The notes beneath the pieces were generated by a model. That model saw only the letters and a program-made list of their open reading frames with translations, was not told the DNA's origin and made no database searches. Position numbers and translations under genes: made by a program. Below, in pieces: positions 44,768 to 57,510 of a stretch of 64,000 bases of DNA. The stretch is from the NCBI GenBank assembly GCA_963580455.1, contig OY756971.1:18313001-18377000 (forward strand). Reading direction: 5' to 3'. Every line of letters begins with the position of its first letter. Position 1 is the stretch's first letter. Source of the stretch: Euonymus europaeus (taxonomy: Eukaryota > Streptophyta > Magnoliopsida > Celastrales > Celastraceae).

Positions 44768-46625
44768 TGTGATACCCCGACTTGAGAATAATATAAATAA
44801 TGAATAAGATAGTGACACGCGTACAATGAGAAGATAGTGAAATCGATAGATTAAATTCGGGTTAAACTAAATATAATATGACTACTAAAGATTGTAAGAA
44901 TTATGGAAACCAAATTAAATGGGAATTGAATTAAAAGAAAGAAAGAAAGGGAAAGAAAGAAAATAAAAACCAAAGAAAATAAAAAAGAAAAAAAGTTCAG
45001 AAGATTCCAGAGAGAGGGGGAGAAACAGAAAATGAAAAAATGAAAAAACAGAAAAGGAAGTAAGAAGGAAAAAAAAACAGAAACAATGAAGAAGAAAAGA
45101 GAAACGCGATTTTCGCGTCCTAAACTTCGCCGGCGCCGATCTCCTCCTTCCGGCCACCTCAGGCGACGAGATTGGTACCAATCTCTTCGTCTCTTCGAGA
45201 CGTATGAAATCGGTTCAAGAATCACCTTAATCGGAGCTGTATATCTCCGGGAAAAGCCGTCGGAAGTTTCGGCCACCGCGAGCTTCGACAGCCGATTTCT
45301 CCCTCCTCCGATCTCCGATTGATGCAAGGCCACCACCGTTGAGTTTGTCTCGAAGAGTACTACAAAGCCCAGTTGGTGATTTCCGGCGAAAGTCGCCGGA
45401 TCTCCGGTGACCCAAATAGGGGTATTTCGGGTACTATTTGACCCGTTTGATTTTTTCGGGTAAAAATTTACCTGTTCAACTAGATCGTATATTTTATGTA
45501 TTTACGCGGTATTTGACGTATTTGTGAGCTGATATGTGCATTTTGGTGTAGAACTGATATATGAGGCTTAATGATGTACGTCGGGAAAAATTATACGGGG
45601 AAGCATTGGTTCGAGTAAGATGTGAGGCATGCTTCACGAGGTAGGGAATACTATAACTTTGCATTATTTTGGGAATTTTTGTAATTGATTCTTGCATTTA
45701 TTTAATGGAGTTGTGAATTTCGGATATAAATGTTTGGTGGTAAAATGTGAAATGAATACTTGCGCCAAAGTGCCTACGACTAATGTGGATTGCATGTGCA
45801 TGTTTGAGTGTAAATGGTTGCTGTGTATAATTCTGCTATGTGGTAACCTCTGTTTCTCATTGAGAAATGTGTTGTCTTTATACTGAATGCGTGTGATTGA
45901 ACATTTGTTTATATTTGGAGGTTATGGAAAATTGTGGGGGTTGTGATGTGGAGATTGCAGAGATGTGGAAATGACCCTGTACGTACAGTGGGTGATAATC
46001 CGAGTAAGGATTCGCTATGCGGCCACATAGCGAAGGGGTGGCAAGTCCCGGGTAGAAGAAAGTGCCTACCTTCCTTACTCGTGGATTGCTTCCAACGATG
46101 AGGTCGGAAAGCGGAGAAAATTGCTTCCGGCGAGGAGGTCGGAAAGCGGAGAAAATAGTTCCAACAATGAGGTCGGAAGGCGTTCGAGGTGGTGACGGAT
46201 ATTCGAGGCGGGTTGAGAAATAGAAGTGTTATTTAAATTGCCGTGCTTCTGTCAATAATTATTGTGAATGTTTTGGGGTGTGAGTTTGGTATTCCCTACT
46301 GAGCTTCGGCTCACCCCCTACTTCCCATTGTTTTATTTTCAGGTGAAACAACTGTGACTCGACTGGGAGTGCAGACAGGACAGGGCAGTCGGTGTACATT
46401 CCAGAGTCGCTGCGTAAGGGTTGAGTGGACCCGGTGAGTGGGGATGGCTGAGTTGGAGTCTCAACCGGTTATATGATACTATTATATACTTATAAATTTA
46501 ACACCTATATTTTAAGTATATTGATAATTATATTATTATAAATAATTTGTTGAGATTTGAAAAAAATAAAGAGTCGAGAGTGTGGTTTAGATACACGTCA
46601 CGTGCCGGCGGGTCGGGGCGTGACA
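44768..46625 (+). repeat. 5' LTR of the LARD, 1858 bp
   Basis: It is nearly identical to 51351-53253. It includes an A/G-rich tract (44935-45105) whose complement gives long phenylalanine-rich reverse frames that are not genes. Confidence 0.95.
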
Positions 46626-46628
46626 AGG

Positions 46629-46640
46629 TGGTATCGGAGC
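46629..46640 (+). other. primer-binding site of the LARD
   Basis: TGGTATCGGAGC lies three bases after the 5' LTR and differs at one position from the initiator tRNA-Met complement TGGTATCAGAGC. Confidence 0.88.
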
Positions 46641-49600
46641 AGTAGGTTGGAGTTAGGACTGAATTGAGGGTATGTACACCGGACCTGTCTTCTGCCTCAC
46701 AGCCGATCGGGAAGGTACACATAGTACCGTGTGGGATATATTTTAGAGATTCTTTGTTAGCTTATTGACAGGCATGCGTGTGTAGCATGACTGATATATC
46801 GATTAAAGGATGGAAAAAAAAAAGAATGAGTACGGGACGATATAACCTAGGAGTGACTTGAACATTTGATTGATATATATTGTGTGCCATGGATGATGAT
46901 TTTCGGAGTACGTATATTCGAGAAATGTTGCGTGTATTTAAAAAAATTACTTAAAAAAAATTAAAAAAAATTAAAAAAAAATTAATTATTGTTAAAATGT
47001 TGTTGAAGTAGTTTGGTTGGTGGATAGTGACGGGGTGTCTGTTAAATTGGTGTTGCATGATTGGTAGGGAGTACCACCATGGATAATAAGTCTGCTGGTG
47101 TAACTTAAAATTTGTGCGTTGCAGATTTAGTTAATTTGATAGTGAGATTGTGTTCTTAACGAGTTCCAGTTCAGCATCACAGTCGATTGGGTAAGAGTTA
47201 TGTGATATGTGTTTGATGAATTTTGAGACTCAAATTAACTATATATATATATATCTGTGTGTGTGTGATATTGTGTAAAGAGAGGGTTGCTAGAGGATGG
47301 GGTAGACCTCCGGTATGATGAAGTTAAGGAAGAAAAAATAATAGCTGGTCTGGCAAGAGGTAGCGGATTTTATAACTTTGGAGTACACTGACATTTAGTC
47401 ATTTATCTATGTGTTATTATTGTTGAGTTTGGGATAGATTCACTTGGAACTTTGATTGGTATAGCTATGCTTATATAGTTACGGAATTATGGCATAAATG
47501 ATTATTAAGAGGTGCTGGAAACTGTGAATTGGGTTGTTTCATATGTAATTTACTATTGTTGCCCAAGTGAATTATGTGATGGAATTGAGTTCTTAATGCT
47601 GACTGGGGATGTAGCTTGGGTTAACTTAACAATGGTTTAAGGATTTGGGTTGGCTGGAAAGTCCTTAATTTTGTGATGGTAATTGTATATTCGTAATGCT
47701 AAAAATTGGAAAGAGTACGTGAGTACTTGCGTATGTGATTATGTATAATCATGTGGCCATGATATGGATGGTGTTGATATGAGGTTTCAGCTGGCTATTC
47801 ATGTAATATGCTAACATAGAAGTTGGATAGTAAGTTAAATACCTGGTATTGAAATCATGAGATTGGGTGGGTTGTTGGAAGGCAGAATTCATTGGGCTTC
47901 CTTGTATAAATCCAGCCAAACTGGATATCCAGTAGTCTTGAACTGAAATGATTAATGGAAGGACAAATTGTTTAATTAGTTAGTTGGGATTTATCAAACA
48001 AAGTCTCGAGATGAGTTATGGAAGTAAGACCATGATTGTGGAATTCTTTATTTATTAACTTGGCATATCAAGGATGGCACTATGTTCATTTACGTAATTG
48101 TAATAACTTGCTTTTAAACGGGTTTGTAACTTGTGTTCCATTGTAGATGTTCGGGTTATATATATATATATATATATATAAGGTGATTGGGAAGTGGGTT
48201 GTTAACTTAAGCCTATAAGCTGTTTTTTTTTTGAGTGGTTACATGCCAGTTTACTTGTGCGTTTAATCTCCAATTAATTTTGGGTATTGTGCTAAGGGCT
48301 ATTGGGTGATTAGAGGAAGTGCACGTTTGCTTATATTAAATTTTGGTTATTCTAGAATTTCGACGGTACTCTTGTGTCTTATGAGCATTTCCATTGAGAT
48401 AAGGCTACTGAGATTTTGTATTGAACTGAACTACATGTAAAAATGATTGGTGGGATATCTCAGTTACTCGGACTTGGAATTAAGTGGTGTACACAGGTTG
48501 GTCCACGTGGTTTGATTATATGGTATAATGAATGGTGGTAGATATATATATATACGATTATGTAGGAGTACTGAGTTACGCAGAACAAATTGATTATTTC
48601 ATCTACTGTTGATATGGTTTCATAAGTATGAAGTTGTGTTGAAATTTTGCTTAGTTGCGAAGGGATAATGGAGAGTTTGGTGGTATTTATGGTCATAACA
48701 TTTGCTAAGAGTTTTGGGTTGTTGGAAGAAAATGGATTTTATGTCGAGTGGATGTTAAGAAAAGAATGATGTATAGGCTCCTTTACAGGTGGTGTGTAGT
48801 GCATGGATATTACCCAGAAAAGGAAAGATAAACATTTCATGATAGATGGTACATATCACAGCACGAAAGACACTATTATACGCAGTGTCTTGAGTAAACA
48901 TCTAAACGAACAAGCGGAGATATTATATGGTAGGTTGTGGGGATAATACGATTAACATAATTTGTACATAGACAATATACAATAGTACAGGTTGAACAGC
49001 GGTTCGCTTATCTTACCCCTGCAACCATAATGTTGGCATTACTTAGCAGTGATCAAACCATCCAGCCCACTCCTCGCTGCTATACGGCTCGGTACGAGGA
49101 AGTAACCCAAGATCATAGCTAGAACTAGTATTGGGTGGATCAAGAGAATCATGGTTTAAGTTGGTTGTGCCCGGAGTAACATCCTGACTATTCTCTAGTG
49201 GTGCTACTAGCCGGATTAGAGAGTCGAGGTTGGATAAGATTTGATCATATAACCTCTCCACGACTTGTAGTTGTCTCTGAATCTCCTCTAACTTGTGGAG
49301 TATGCGGGAAGAGTTATCATGAGAGTGGGTATCCATTAGAGTAGAGGGAAAAGAAAACAAGGGTAGTAGATTCTCTGAAGACGAGTTGAGCTTCTCTAAA
49401 ATGAGGTTTACATAGAAGGGGAGTATAAACGGATAATGATGAAGTTATTTATTCAAGAAACACGTGTCGTTAGGGGTGGATTGAGGGGCCAGTAGGATAA
49501 GAACGGGCTCGTCTACCCAAATTCGCTGTGTCAGTACTTAGTTTCTTTATTCTGGGAAGTGATAATATCAGGACTCATATCCCAAGAACAACTTGAAGTC

Positions 49601-51337
49601 GTCGTCTTACGGGGAACCCATAAAAGTTCGAGTGTTAAAAAAAAAAATTTGCATGGTGAGTGGCGATATTAAATAATGGTGTTGTTGTGTCAGGATGGTG
49701 CTGTTGAGTGTAATAGCTAGGATGCGGGGGGTTGGTAAAGGATCTCTTCTGAGATACATGACAGACGATTCAGAACATTGTTGGGTTAAGATAGAGGTAG
49801 AAGATACATAACTTGGTGATATTTTGCTCTGCTTGTTGTAGATGAGATTCTCGAACAGTATGCTTGAAGTGTTGGTATTGTGCTGTGCTTGATAACATGA
49901 TGAAGTTAACTTGTAATTTCCCTTGTAGATTTTTTATGTGATTATTCCACCTTAAAGCTCGATAAGGTAGTTGGGTTTAGTGATGGTGAATTTTAAATGT
50001 GAAGATGATTTTACCTGGGGGGTTCCATAGAGAAAACTTCGGTTGTATGTCTCTCTAGATTATTTGGACCTTACTTTGTAGGAGTCATTACCATAGTGGA
50101 ATAGTGTACCTAATCAGTTCTAGTGGTACCTAGTTCAATGATTGTGAGGTGGATCAGATTGGTCACGTTTATCATGTTGTGTGACTGTTAGAAATTTTTG
50201 GTGGTTGCTAGCTCAGGGCGACTAGTAATATTAAAGAAATGAATTGATGTGACCTTGTGTTAAACTTGCACGGTTAGCAAATAAAGTTCCGGAGTTGCAC
50301 TGAATAATTAATGGGCTATGGTTGGTGGACAAGTTATTTAATCAAATGTTGTTGTTGTTTAATAAAATAATTTATATGATGGTACATTGTCGTTGAATAT
50401 TTGTTGTGGCATTGTTGGTTGAGCTGATTACTAAAAAGGAAAAAAGTTGGAATGATGCTGAAAAAAAAATTGTGAGTTACAAATTGCTATGGTGATTTGA
50501 TATCATTTTGTGGAATCTTATGTATGAGTTCGTGAAGTTGTGAGTTGCGCGGAGATATTGATTAGTGAAGAGATGGGTGGAATTTGCTTTCAGTTGCTAA
50601 AGTTAATTATGAGTAGTAACTCTGTGCTCATAATGGTGTGGCCATTCTTATGTGATTATTGTTAATAGTATAGAAATTCAAAACGGGATATGTATATACA
50701 TACATATATATAAATTGACGGGGTTGGAGTGAGATAGTTGGAAGACAGATATATATATATATATATATATATGAGAACAAGTGATGCACAAATGTATTAA
50801 TTTGAAAAGGGCCACTGATGGGCCGACATCAAGAGGGTGATTATTCACTAATATATCGTGCATTCAAAGTTGTTGGAAGGGTGAGTTGGTGAAGATTATG
50901 AGGTGTGAGAGCACCCGTGTGATAATTATGACTTATTCTTTGACATAGTAGTGCGGTTATTGCGATGCTAACGTAAAGATATTTAATGACAAATTCTGGT
51001 GTACGCGTGAGAGGATGATTGTGACCGAGATGGTGGGTCACGGTGAGACTAATTGAGATGAATTACTATTGATCAAGACTTCTTACATATGACTCGTGTT
51101 GTCTTTTGTTTTGAAATGCTATGCGAAATTGATCCCGAAAATTGGTTATTGTAGGAAAAAAAATTGATGCTAGATATAAGTTGCTTCTTAAATACAATGG
51201 TGGCGTATTGGTGGTACGAAGCGGTAGACTCATCGTTTAGGAAGGGTGACGGAGGCGCTAAATTTGCGGTGGAGAATTAATAAGTTCCACTTTGCGAGAT
51301 TGGGATTAAAATTTAAATTTCGAGGACGAGATTATTT
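46641..51337 (+). other. non-coding interior of the LARD
   Basis: About 4.7 kb has no plus-strand gag, protease, reverse transcriptase or integrase motif. It holds TA runs (47240-47253, 48158-48181, 50750-50772), an A-rich triple repeat of 'TTAAAAAAAA' (46950-46985) and one antisense ORF (49043-49360). Confidence 0.75.
49043..49360 (-). CDS. antisense 105-residue coiled-coil ORF inside the LARD
   Basis: On the strand opposite to the element, a 105-codon frame starts MFSFPSTLMDTHSHDNS; a second ATG begins at MDTHSHD. Residues about 20-55 (LHKLEEIQRQLQVVERLYDQ and on) have a heptad-like pattern of leucine, isoleucine and valine that should form an amphipathic or coiled-coil helix. The rest is polar, with a DPPNTSSSYDLG stretch and the end EEWAGWFDHC. 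No known domain is recognised. It is the only protein-like frame in the interior. It may be a remnant of a regulatory antisense ORF known in some plant Gypsy elements, or a chance frame. Confidence 0.4.
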   Translation of the reverse strand: MFSFPSTLMDTHSHDNSSRILHKLEEIQRQLQVVERLYDQILSNLDSLIRLVAPLENSQDVTPGTTNLNHDSLDPPNTSSSYDLGLLPRTEPYSSEEWAGWFDHC

Positions 51338-51350
51338 AAGGGGAGGAGAA
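51338..51350 (+). other. polypurine tract of the LARD
   Basis: AAGGGGAGGAGAA directly precedes the 3' LTR. Confidence 0.92.
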
Positions 51351-53253
51351 TGTGATACCCCGACGCGAGAATAATATAAATAATGAATAAGATAGTGACA
51401 CGCGTACAATGAGATGATAGTGAAACCGATAGATTAAATTCGGGTTAAACTAAATATAATATGACTACTAAAGATTGTAAGAATTATGGAAACCAAATTA
51501 AATGGGAATTGAATTAAAAGAAAGAAACAAAGGGAAAGAAAATAAAAAAACCAAAGAAAATAAAAAAGAAAAAAAGTTCAGAAGATTCCAGAGAGAGGGG
51601 GAGAAACAGAAAATAAAAAAATGAAAAAACAGAAAAGGAAGTAAGAAGGAAAAAAAAACAGAAACAGAGAAGAAGAAAAGAGAAACGCGATTTTCGCGTC
51701 CTAAACTTCGCCGGCGCCGATCTCCTCCGTCCGGCCACCTCAGGCGACGAGACCGGTACCAATCTCTTCGTCTCTTCGAGACGTATGAAATCGGTTCAAG
51801 AATCACCTTAATCGGAGCTGTATATCTCTGGGAAAAGCCGTCGAAAGTTTCGGCCAACGCGAGCTTCGACAGCCGATTTCTCCCTCCTCCGATCTCCGAT
51901 TGATGCAAGGCCACCACCGTTGAGTTCATCTCGAAGAGTACTACAAAGCTCAGTTGGTGATTTTTGGCGAAAGTCGCCGGATCTCCGGTGACCCAAATAG
52001 GGGTATTTCGGGTACTATTTGACCCGTTTGATTTTTTCGGGTAAAAATTTACCTGTTCAACTAGATCGTATATTTTATGTATTTACGCGGTATTTGAACG
52101 TATTTGTGAGCTGGTATGTGCATTTTGGTGTAGAACTGGTATATGAGGCTTAATGATGTACGTCGGGAAAAATTATACGGGGAAGCATTGGTTCGAGTAA
52201 GATGTGAGGCACGCTTCACGAGGTAGGGAATACTGTAACTTTGCATTATTTTGGGAATTTTTGTAATTCTGTTGATCGATGATTCTTGCGTTTATTTAAT
52301 GGAGTTGTGAATTTCGGATATAAATGTTTGGTGGTAAAATGTGAAATGAATACTTGGGCCAAAGTGCCTATGGCTAATGTGGATTGCATGTGCATGTTTG
52401 AGTGTAAATGGTTGCTGCGTATAATTCTGCTATGTGGTAACCTCTGTTTCTCATTAAGAAAAGTGTTGTCTTTATACTGAATGCGTGTGATTGAACATTT
52501 GTTTATATTTGGAGGTTATGGAAAATTGTGGGGGTTGTGATGTGGAGATTGCAGAGATGTGGAAATGGCCCTGTACGTACAGTGAGTGATAATCCGAGTA
52601 AGGATTTGCTATGCGGCCACATAGCGAAGGGGTGGCAAGTCCCGGGTAGAAGAAAGTGCCTACCTTCCTTACTCGTGGATTGCTTCCAACGATGAGGTCG
52701 AAAAGCGGAGAAAATTGCTTCCGGCGAGGAGGTCGAAAAGCGGAGAAAATAGTTCCAACAATGAGGTCGGAAAGCGGAGAAAATAGTTCCAACAATGAGG
52801 TCGGAAGGCATTCGAGGTAGTGACAGATATTCGAGGTGGGTTGAGAAATAGAAGTGTTATTTAAATTGCCGTGCTTCTGTCAATAATTATTGTGAATGTT
52901 TTGGGGTGTGAGTTTGGTATTCCCTACTGAGCTTCGGCTCACCCCCTACTTCCCATTATTTTATTTTCAGGTGAAACAACTGTGACTCGACTGGGAGTGC
53001 AGACAGGACAGGGCAGTCGGTGTACATACCAGAGTCGCTGCGTAAGGGTTGAGTGGACCCGGTGAGTGGGGATGGCTGAGTTGGAGTCTCAACCGGTTAT
53101 ATGATACTATTATATACTTATAATTTTAACACCTATATTTTAAGTATATTGATAATTATATTATTTAAAATAATTTGTTGAGATTTGAAAAAAATAAAGA
53201 GTCGAGAGTGTGGTTTAGATACACGTCACGTGCCGGCGGGTCGGGGCGTGACA
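51351..53253 (+). repeat. 3' LTR of the LARD, 1903 bp
   Basis: It is 45 bp longer than its partner, mainly from one extra unit of a roughly 31-bp GCGGAGAAAATAGTTCCAAC repeat near 52760-52800 and a short insert (CTGTTGATCGATG) near 52268. Confidence 0.95.
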
Positions 53254-55328
53254 TTCTTTGTTTCGGTTTTCAGAGGAGGAGCTCTCTTCGGTGGTTTCGA
53301 TTTTCTCGGGGATTCTTTTCTAGCCTTCTGGTTTTTCTGAAGAAATTTTAAGGGTAATTCCCTATTTTGATTTCTAGTTCACTGTCAAAATTCCTTCTTT
53401 TCCGTTTTATCCAGCTTCTTAGTAACCCAGAACTCCTGAAAGTTCATTATTATCACTACTGCCGTCTCCCTCCTCTAAAATCCACCATCCTCCGTTGGTT
53501 GTTTCTTGAATAGTCGGTATATGCTTTGATTGGGAATGTATATGGCTTTTTTTTCGATTTCATTTGATCCATTAGTTTTCTTGTTTTCTGTACTTGCTCT
53601 GTTAGTTTCAGGAAATGCATGTATTGTTGTTTTGATAATTGAAAACATATTCACTGTGATATAATTTCGTTTACTGAAGTTGATAATTGTATTTCTTATG
53701 TTTTCTGTTCGTATGCTTCAACCCTTTTTCTTACTTGTCTCACTTTTCAGTTCTGGAATTTTGTTGTTTCTTGCATATCCATGCTTGAAGATCGGGTGTT
53801 TGGATCGTTTTGAGAAAAATCATATGATATTTCTTGAGTCCTGCTTGAGGTGTTGAATCTACTACATTTTTTTGTATTCTGTAATCTGTGGTATGCTTGT
53901 TTAGTTGTTGCCGATTTTAGTTCTGGTGGGATTTCATAATTAGGTTTCTTATGTTTTTTTATCATTGCTGATTTCTGAAATATGTTGATGTTCCATTGCT
54001 GTGGAGGCTAAAGGAGGTGAAATTATTGTGGGTAAGGAAAAATCCAGGTTTACTGTTTTGGGCCGGATTTGGTTTATTTTAATGTTCCGGGCTTTTGTGT
54101 TTTGTTTTTTTTAGTTTTAAAGTTGTATTGGGCCAAGGTTATGGGTAGTACTTGGGCTTTGATTTTTATGGGGTTTAAAGTGTATTATTTGATTTATAGT
54201 CTATTGTATGATAAATGATTGATTAATTGATCCGATGACGGAGCCAAAACGGGAAAGCATTGGATGCTATCCCGAAAGGATTCTTGAGGAAATGATTTTA
54301 CGAAATCCCTACCATTGGATGGAAAAGGATTTAACGAAGTGCGGAGCCTTCGATGCGATGACCGACTTTCGGTAATAAATCATTATTTTCAATCATACTA
54401 ATTTAATAGTATGGTTGAAATGATGAATTGCCTAAATAAAAACGGGAACCGAGTCCCTCCATGTGTTTTTTTTACTACATGTTGATGATGTGTTTTATTT
54501 AAAGATGTGTTTTTCCATGCTATGTGATTATGTGTTTAAATTGTATGATTTAAAGTGTTAATATAATTGAATTGGGATTTGCGATAATTCAATATTGTAT
54601 AGTCCACAAAACTCGGTTCCCAACATTTTAATTTCATTTTATTTTTATCTTTTAATTTTATTTTCGTTTTATTTTTATTTTTATTTCAATTTTTATTTTA
54701 TTTTATTTTATCTTTTATTCTCGTTTTATTTTTATTTTTATTTAATTTTCGTTTTATTTTTATTTTATTTTATTTTTATATTTTATGTTTTTCCAAAATT
54801 TATATTGTATATTTTTGTGGTGTATAAAAGTTATCTCGAAAGTCTTTACCTACGATGGGATTGATTTGGGGTACGCATCGGATGCACCCTCGGAAAGATT
54901 CTTGAGATGAGAGTGTTTCTAGAAATTGGACCATTGGATGGAAAAATTCTGTGAACCTCAATATTAGGCTTTCAATATAATTTTTATATCTCCTAAAATT
55001 ATTTTATTAAATTTTAATATAGTTTTTATCAAACTTATTTTATCCTATTTCAATATTTTTTTTTTATAATTATTTTACTCTATATATGATTCCTGTCATA
55101 ATTAATTTTTCTTAAAAATCGTTTAATGGGATAATAAAAGTTAAATTGGCAACTGTTTTAAAACAGACGTTGTGGGGTGCCTCACACCTTCACCACACGT
55201 AACAAACTCACTTACCCATTTTCTCTGGATTTTTGCAGACCGAATTATTTTTACGGTGACCAATTGCACCTATTACAATTGGTGGCGACTCTTCTTTTAA
55301 ATTTCCTCTCACAAAACCGGTTGCAACA

Positions 55329-56524
55329 AACCTCTCTACCATATCAGAAAAAATACTCATCATACATCTCTGAAAGGAAGCTGGAGCATTGCATAACCGA
55401 AATGGCATTCTACGGTAGGCAAAAGTTCCAAATGAACATGTAAACGTTGTTTTCTCTTGATCCTCCAGTGCAATCACAATTTGATTATACCCAGAGTATC
55501 CATCTAAGAAGCAATAATAATTATGCCCTGCCAATCTCTCCAGCATTTGATCAATGAATGGTAGAGGAAAATGATCTTTCCGTGTGGAGGTGTTCAACTT
55601 CCTATAATCAATACATACTCTCCAACCCGTGACTTTTCTGGTAGGAATAAGCTCATTGTTATCATTAGTAACAACTGTGATACCCGACTTCTTCGGCACC
55701 ACCTGAACAGGGCTTACCCACTTGGAATCTGAAATAGGATAGATAATCCCTACATCAAGTGACTTTAGAATTTCAGCACGAACTACTTCTTTCATGTTAG
55801 GGTTCAACCTTCTTTGACCCTCTCGGCTTGTCTTTGCTCCATCTTCAAGTAGGATGCCGTGCATACACATTGATGGACTGATGCCTTTAATGTCTGCTAT
55901 AGTCCACCCAATGGCCGTTCTATTCTCTTTAAGCACACGTAACAATTTCTCCTCCTCCACAGAAGTTAAATTAGAGGCAATAATAACCGAAAGAGTTTGA
56001 GAATTTCCCAAGAATGCATACCGCAAATGAGGAGGGAGTGGCTTCAATTCTAATTCTGGTGGGTTCTCAATAGAAGGTAGTAGCTTCTTAGAAGTTGGAA
56101 AATTCCTCAGATTTTCAAAAACAGACCTCCACTTATGTAGATGTGGAGGTGAAGCTGCAAACATATTGTATATTTCTTCAATTTCCTCAGTCAACAAATG
56201 CTTTGAGTCACCCACAAGAAAAGCCTCCAACATAGTGATTTCTTTACTTCGACAAACCTCCCTATCCACTCTTCTGTCAGCTACATCTATCCAAAAGCAG
56301 GTTTTGACATCATCAGAATGTCGCATTGCTTCTGAGAGTCGAAACTCAACAGTTTTATCGAAAACTGTCATTGAGAGAACACCTAGTTTGACATCAATGA
56401 TGGTATTGGTCGTATCCATAAAACCTTTGCCTAGAATAAGAGGTAGATCCTTACCAGGAATTGGTTCACCTTCCATGTCAAGGATTAAGAAATCCACTGG
56501 AACAACAAACTCTCCAACTTTCAC
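55329..56524 (-). pseudogene. Athila reverse transcriptase, N-terminal half with protease end
   Basis: From 56524 downwards the minus strand gives the end of the protease region (DFLILDMEGEP, LILGKGFMDTT), a linker, then reverse transcriptase: VSPVQVVPKKSG, TGWRVCIDYRKLN, DHFPLPFIDQMLERLAG, DGYSGYNQI, RRMPFRLCNAPASFQRCM. The frame is open over more than 390 codons until the solo LTR cuts it at 55329, just before the catalytic FMDD segment that is now at 44075. Confidence 0.92.
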
Positions 56525-56571
56525 TAAGACATCCTCAACAAGCCCAAAAGGATGAACAAGAGAGCGATCAG

Positions 56572-57363
56572 CTAATTGTAGAGTAACTGTAGTTGGTTCA
56601 ACCCTCCTATCTTCATAGTAGAATATACAGAATAAGGCATGATATTGACACTGGCTCCAAGATCCATCAATGCTTTCTCAATAGGCTTTTCTCCAATAAT
56701 GTAGGAAATTGTAAAACTGCTCGTATCTTTCAACTTGGGGGGCAATTTCTTTTGTAATACTGCATTAGTCTCCTCAGAAAGAAAAACTTCTTCATGCTCA
56801 CTGATTTTCCTCTTTTTGGTGCATAACTCCTTCAGAAATTTAGCATAAGCGGGAATAGATTTGATAGCATCTATAAGTGGAATACTGATTTCAACCTTCT
56901 TCAGAACTTCAAATATATCCTGGTTATACTTGTTTTTGTTCTTAGGTGCAAGTCTAGAAGGGAAAGGAATTGGTGGAACATATTCTTCTACAATATTCTT
57001 GTCTTCTTTAACTTGAGGCATTGGAGATGCACTTGGTTCCACCACCATTGGTTCATTTTCATTATCTTCTTCTTGCTTCTGAAATTCAATTTTGTTGTCC
57101 ACCTTCTTCCCACTTCTCAATACGGTGACAACCTTTGCATCTTCATGTTTTGCGGGATTCACCTCTGGTTGGCTTGGAAGTTTCCCCAACTGTCTCTCAC
57201 TCAAGGCATTCGCAAGTTGGCCCACTTGCATCTCGAGCTTAGAAATTGACTGGGTATTACTAGCAACTGTTTGCTGCAACTGAGTCATATAATTGTTCAT
57301 TTCTGCTTGTGAGTTTTGCATCTTCACTTGTGACTGAGCCAGTTGAGTAATCAAGTCATCCAT
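56572..57363 (-). pseudogene. Athila gag-pol junction and protease active site
   Basis: A 263-codon frame starts in a coiled-coil segment (SQVKMQNSQAEMNNYMTQLQ) and holds the link VPPIPFPSRL that marks Athila-type polyproteins. It ends with the retropepsin active site ALMDLGASVNIMPYSVY (normally D-S/L-G-A). A short break separates it from the reverse transcriptase frame at 56524. Protease would cut the polyprotein. Confidence 0.88.
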
Positions 57364-57510
57364 AGAAGACCGTTTTTGCTCCGGAGGTGGTGGTTGAGGG
57401 TGGCCTTGCCAAGGTCTAGAACCGTGGTTGTAATTCTGAGAAGAGCCATAGGAGAGGTTCGGATGATTCTTCCACCCTGGATTGTATGTATGAGAAAATG
57501 GCTCATTTTG

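Larger units (their letters stand above)
44768..53253 (+). mobile_element. LARD: non-coding LTR element inside the solo LTR (nest level 4)
   Basis: LTRs at 44768-46625 and 51351-53253 both start TGTGATACCCCGAC and end GGGCGTGACA. Perfect 5-bp target duplications TTCTT lie at 44763-44767 and 53254-53258. A tRNA-Met-type primer site follows the left LTR and a polypurine tract precedes the right one. The 4.7-kb interior has no gag or pol. This fits a large retrotransposon derivative (LARD) mobilised by a relative's proteins. The LTRs resemble each other closely, so it is probably the most recent insertion in the nest. Confidence 0.93.
44081..55328 (+). mobile_element. solo LTR inside Athila reverse transcriptase, itself interrupted (nest level 3)
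   Basis: The ends TGTTGTACCC and GTTGCAACA form the 5-bp inverted tips TGTTG/CAACA. Perfect 5-bp target duplications AACCT lie at 44076-44080 and 55329-55333. Without the inner element it is about 2.76 kb with no coding potential, as expected of a large Ogre/Tat-type LTR left after recombination between two LTRs. It contains a T-rich TTTTATTT tract (54640-54790) and two diverged copies of a CATTGGATGGAAAA block (about 54312 and 54931). GGTGGCGACTC near 55290, a motif seen around Ogre-type primer sites, is unexplained so close to the 3' end. Confidence 0.82.

Noticed and set aside
44851..45336. Reverse open frame of 161 codons, repeated at 51498-51929
   Set aside because: It lies in the LARD LTR and its phenylalanine/serine-rich half is the complement of an A/G-rich tract. 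It appears twice only because the LTR does, and it ends differently in the two copies.
54595..54864. Open frame of 89 codons with a Phe/Tyr/Leu-rich membrane-like sequence
   Set aside because: It is the direct translation of a TTTTATTT low-complexity tract inside the solo LTR, not a real membrane protein.
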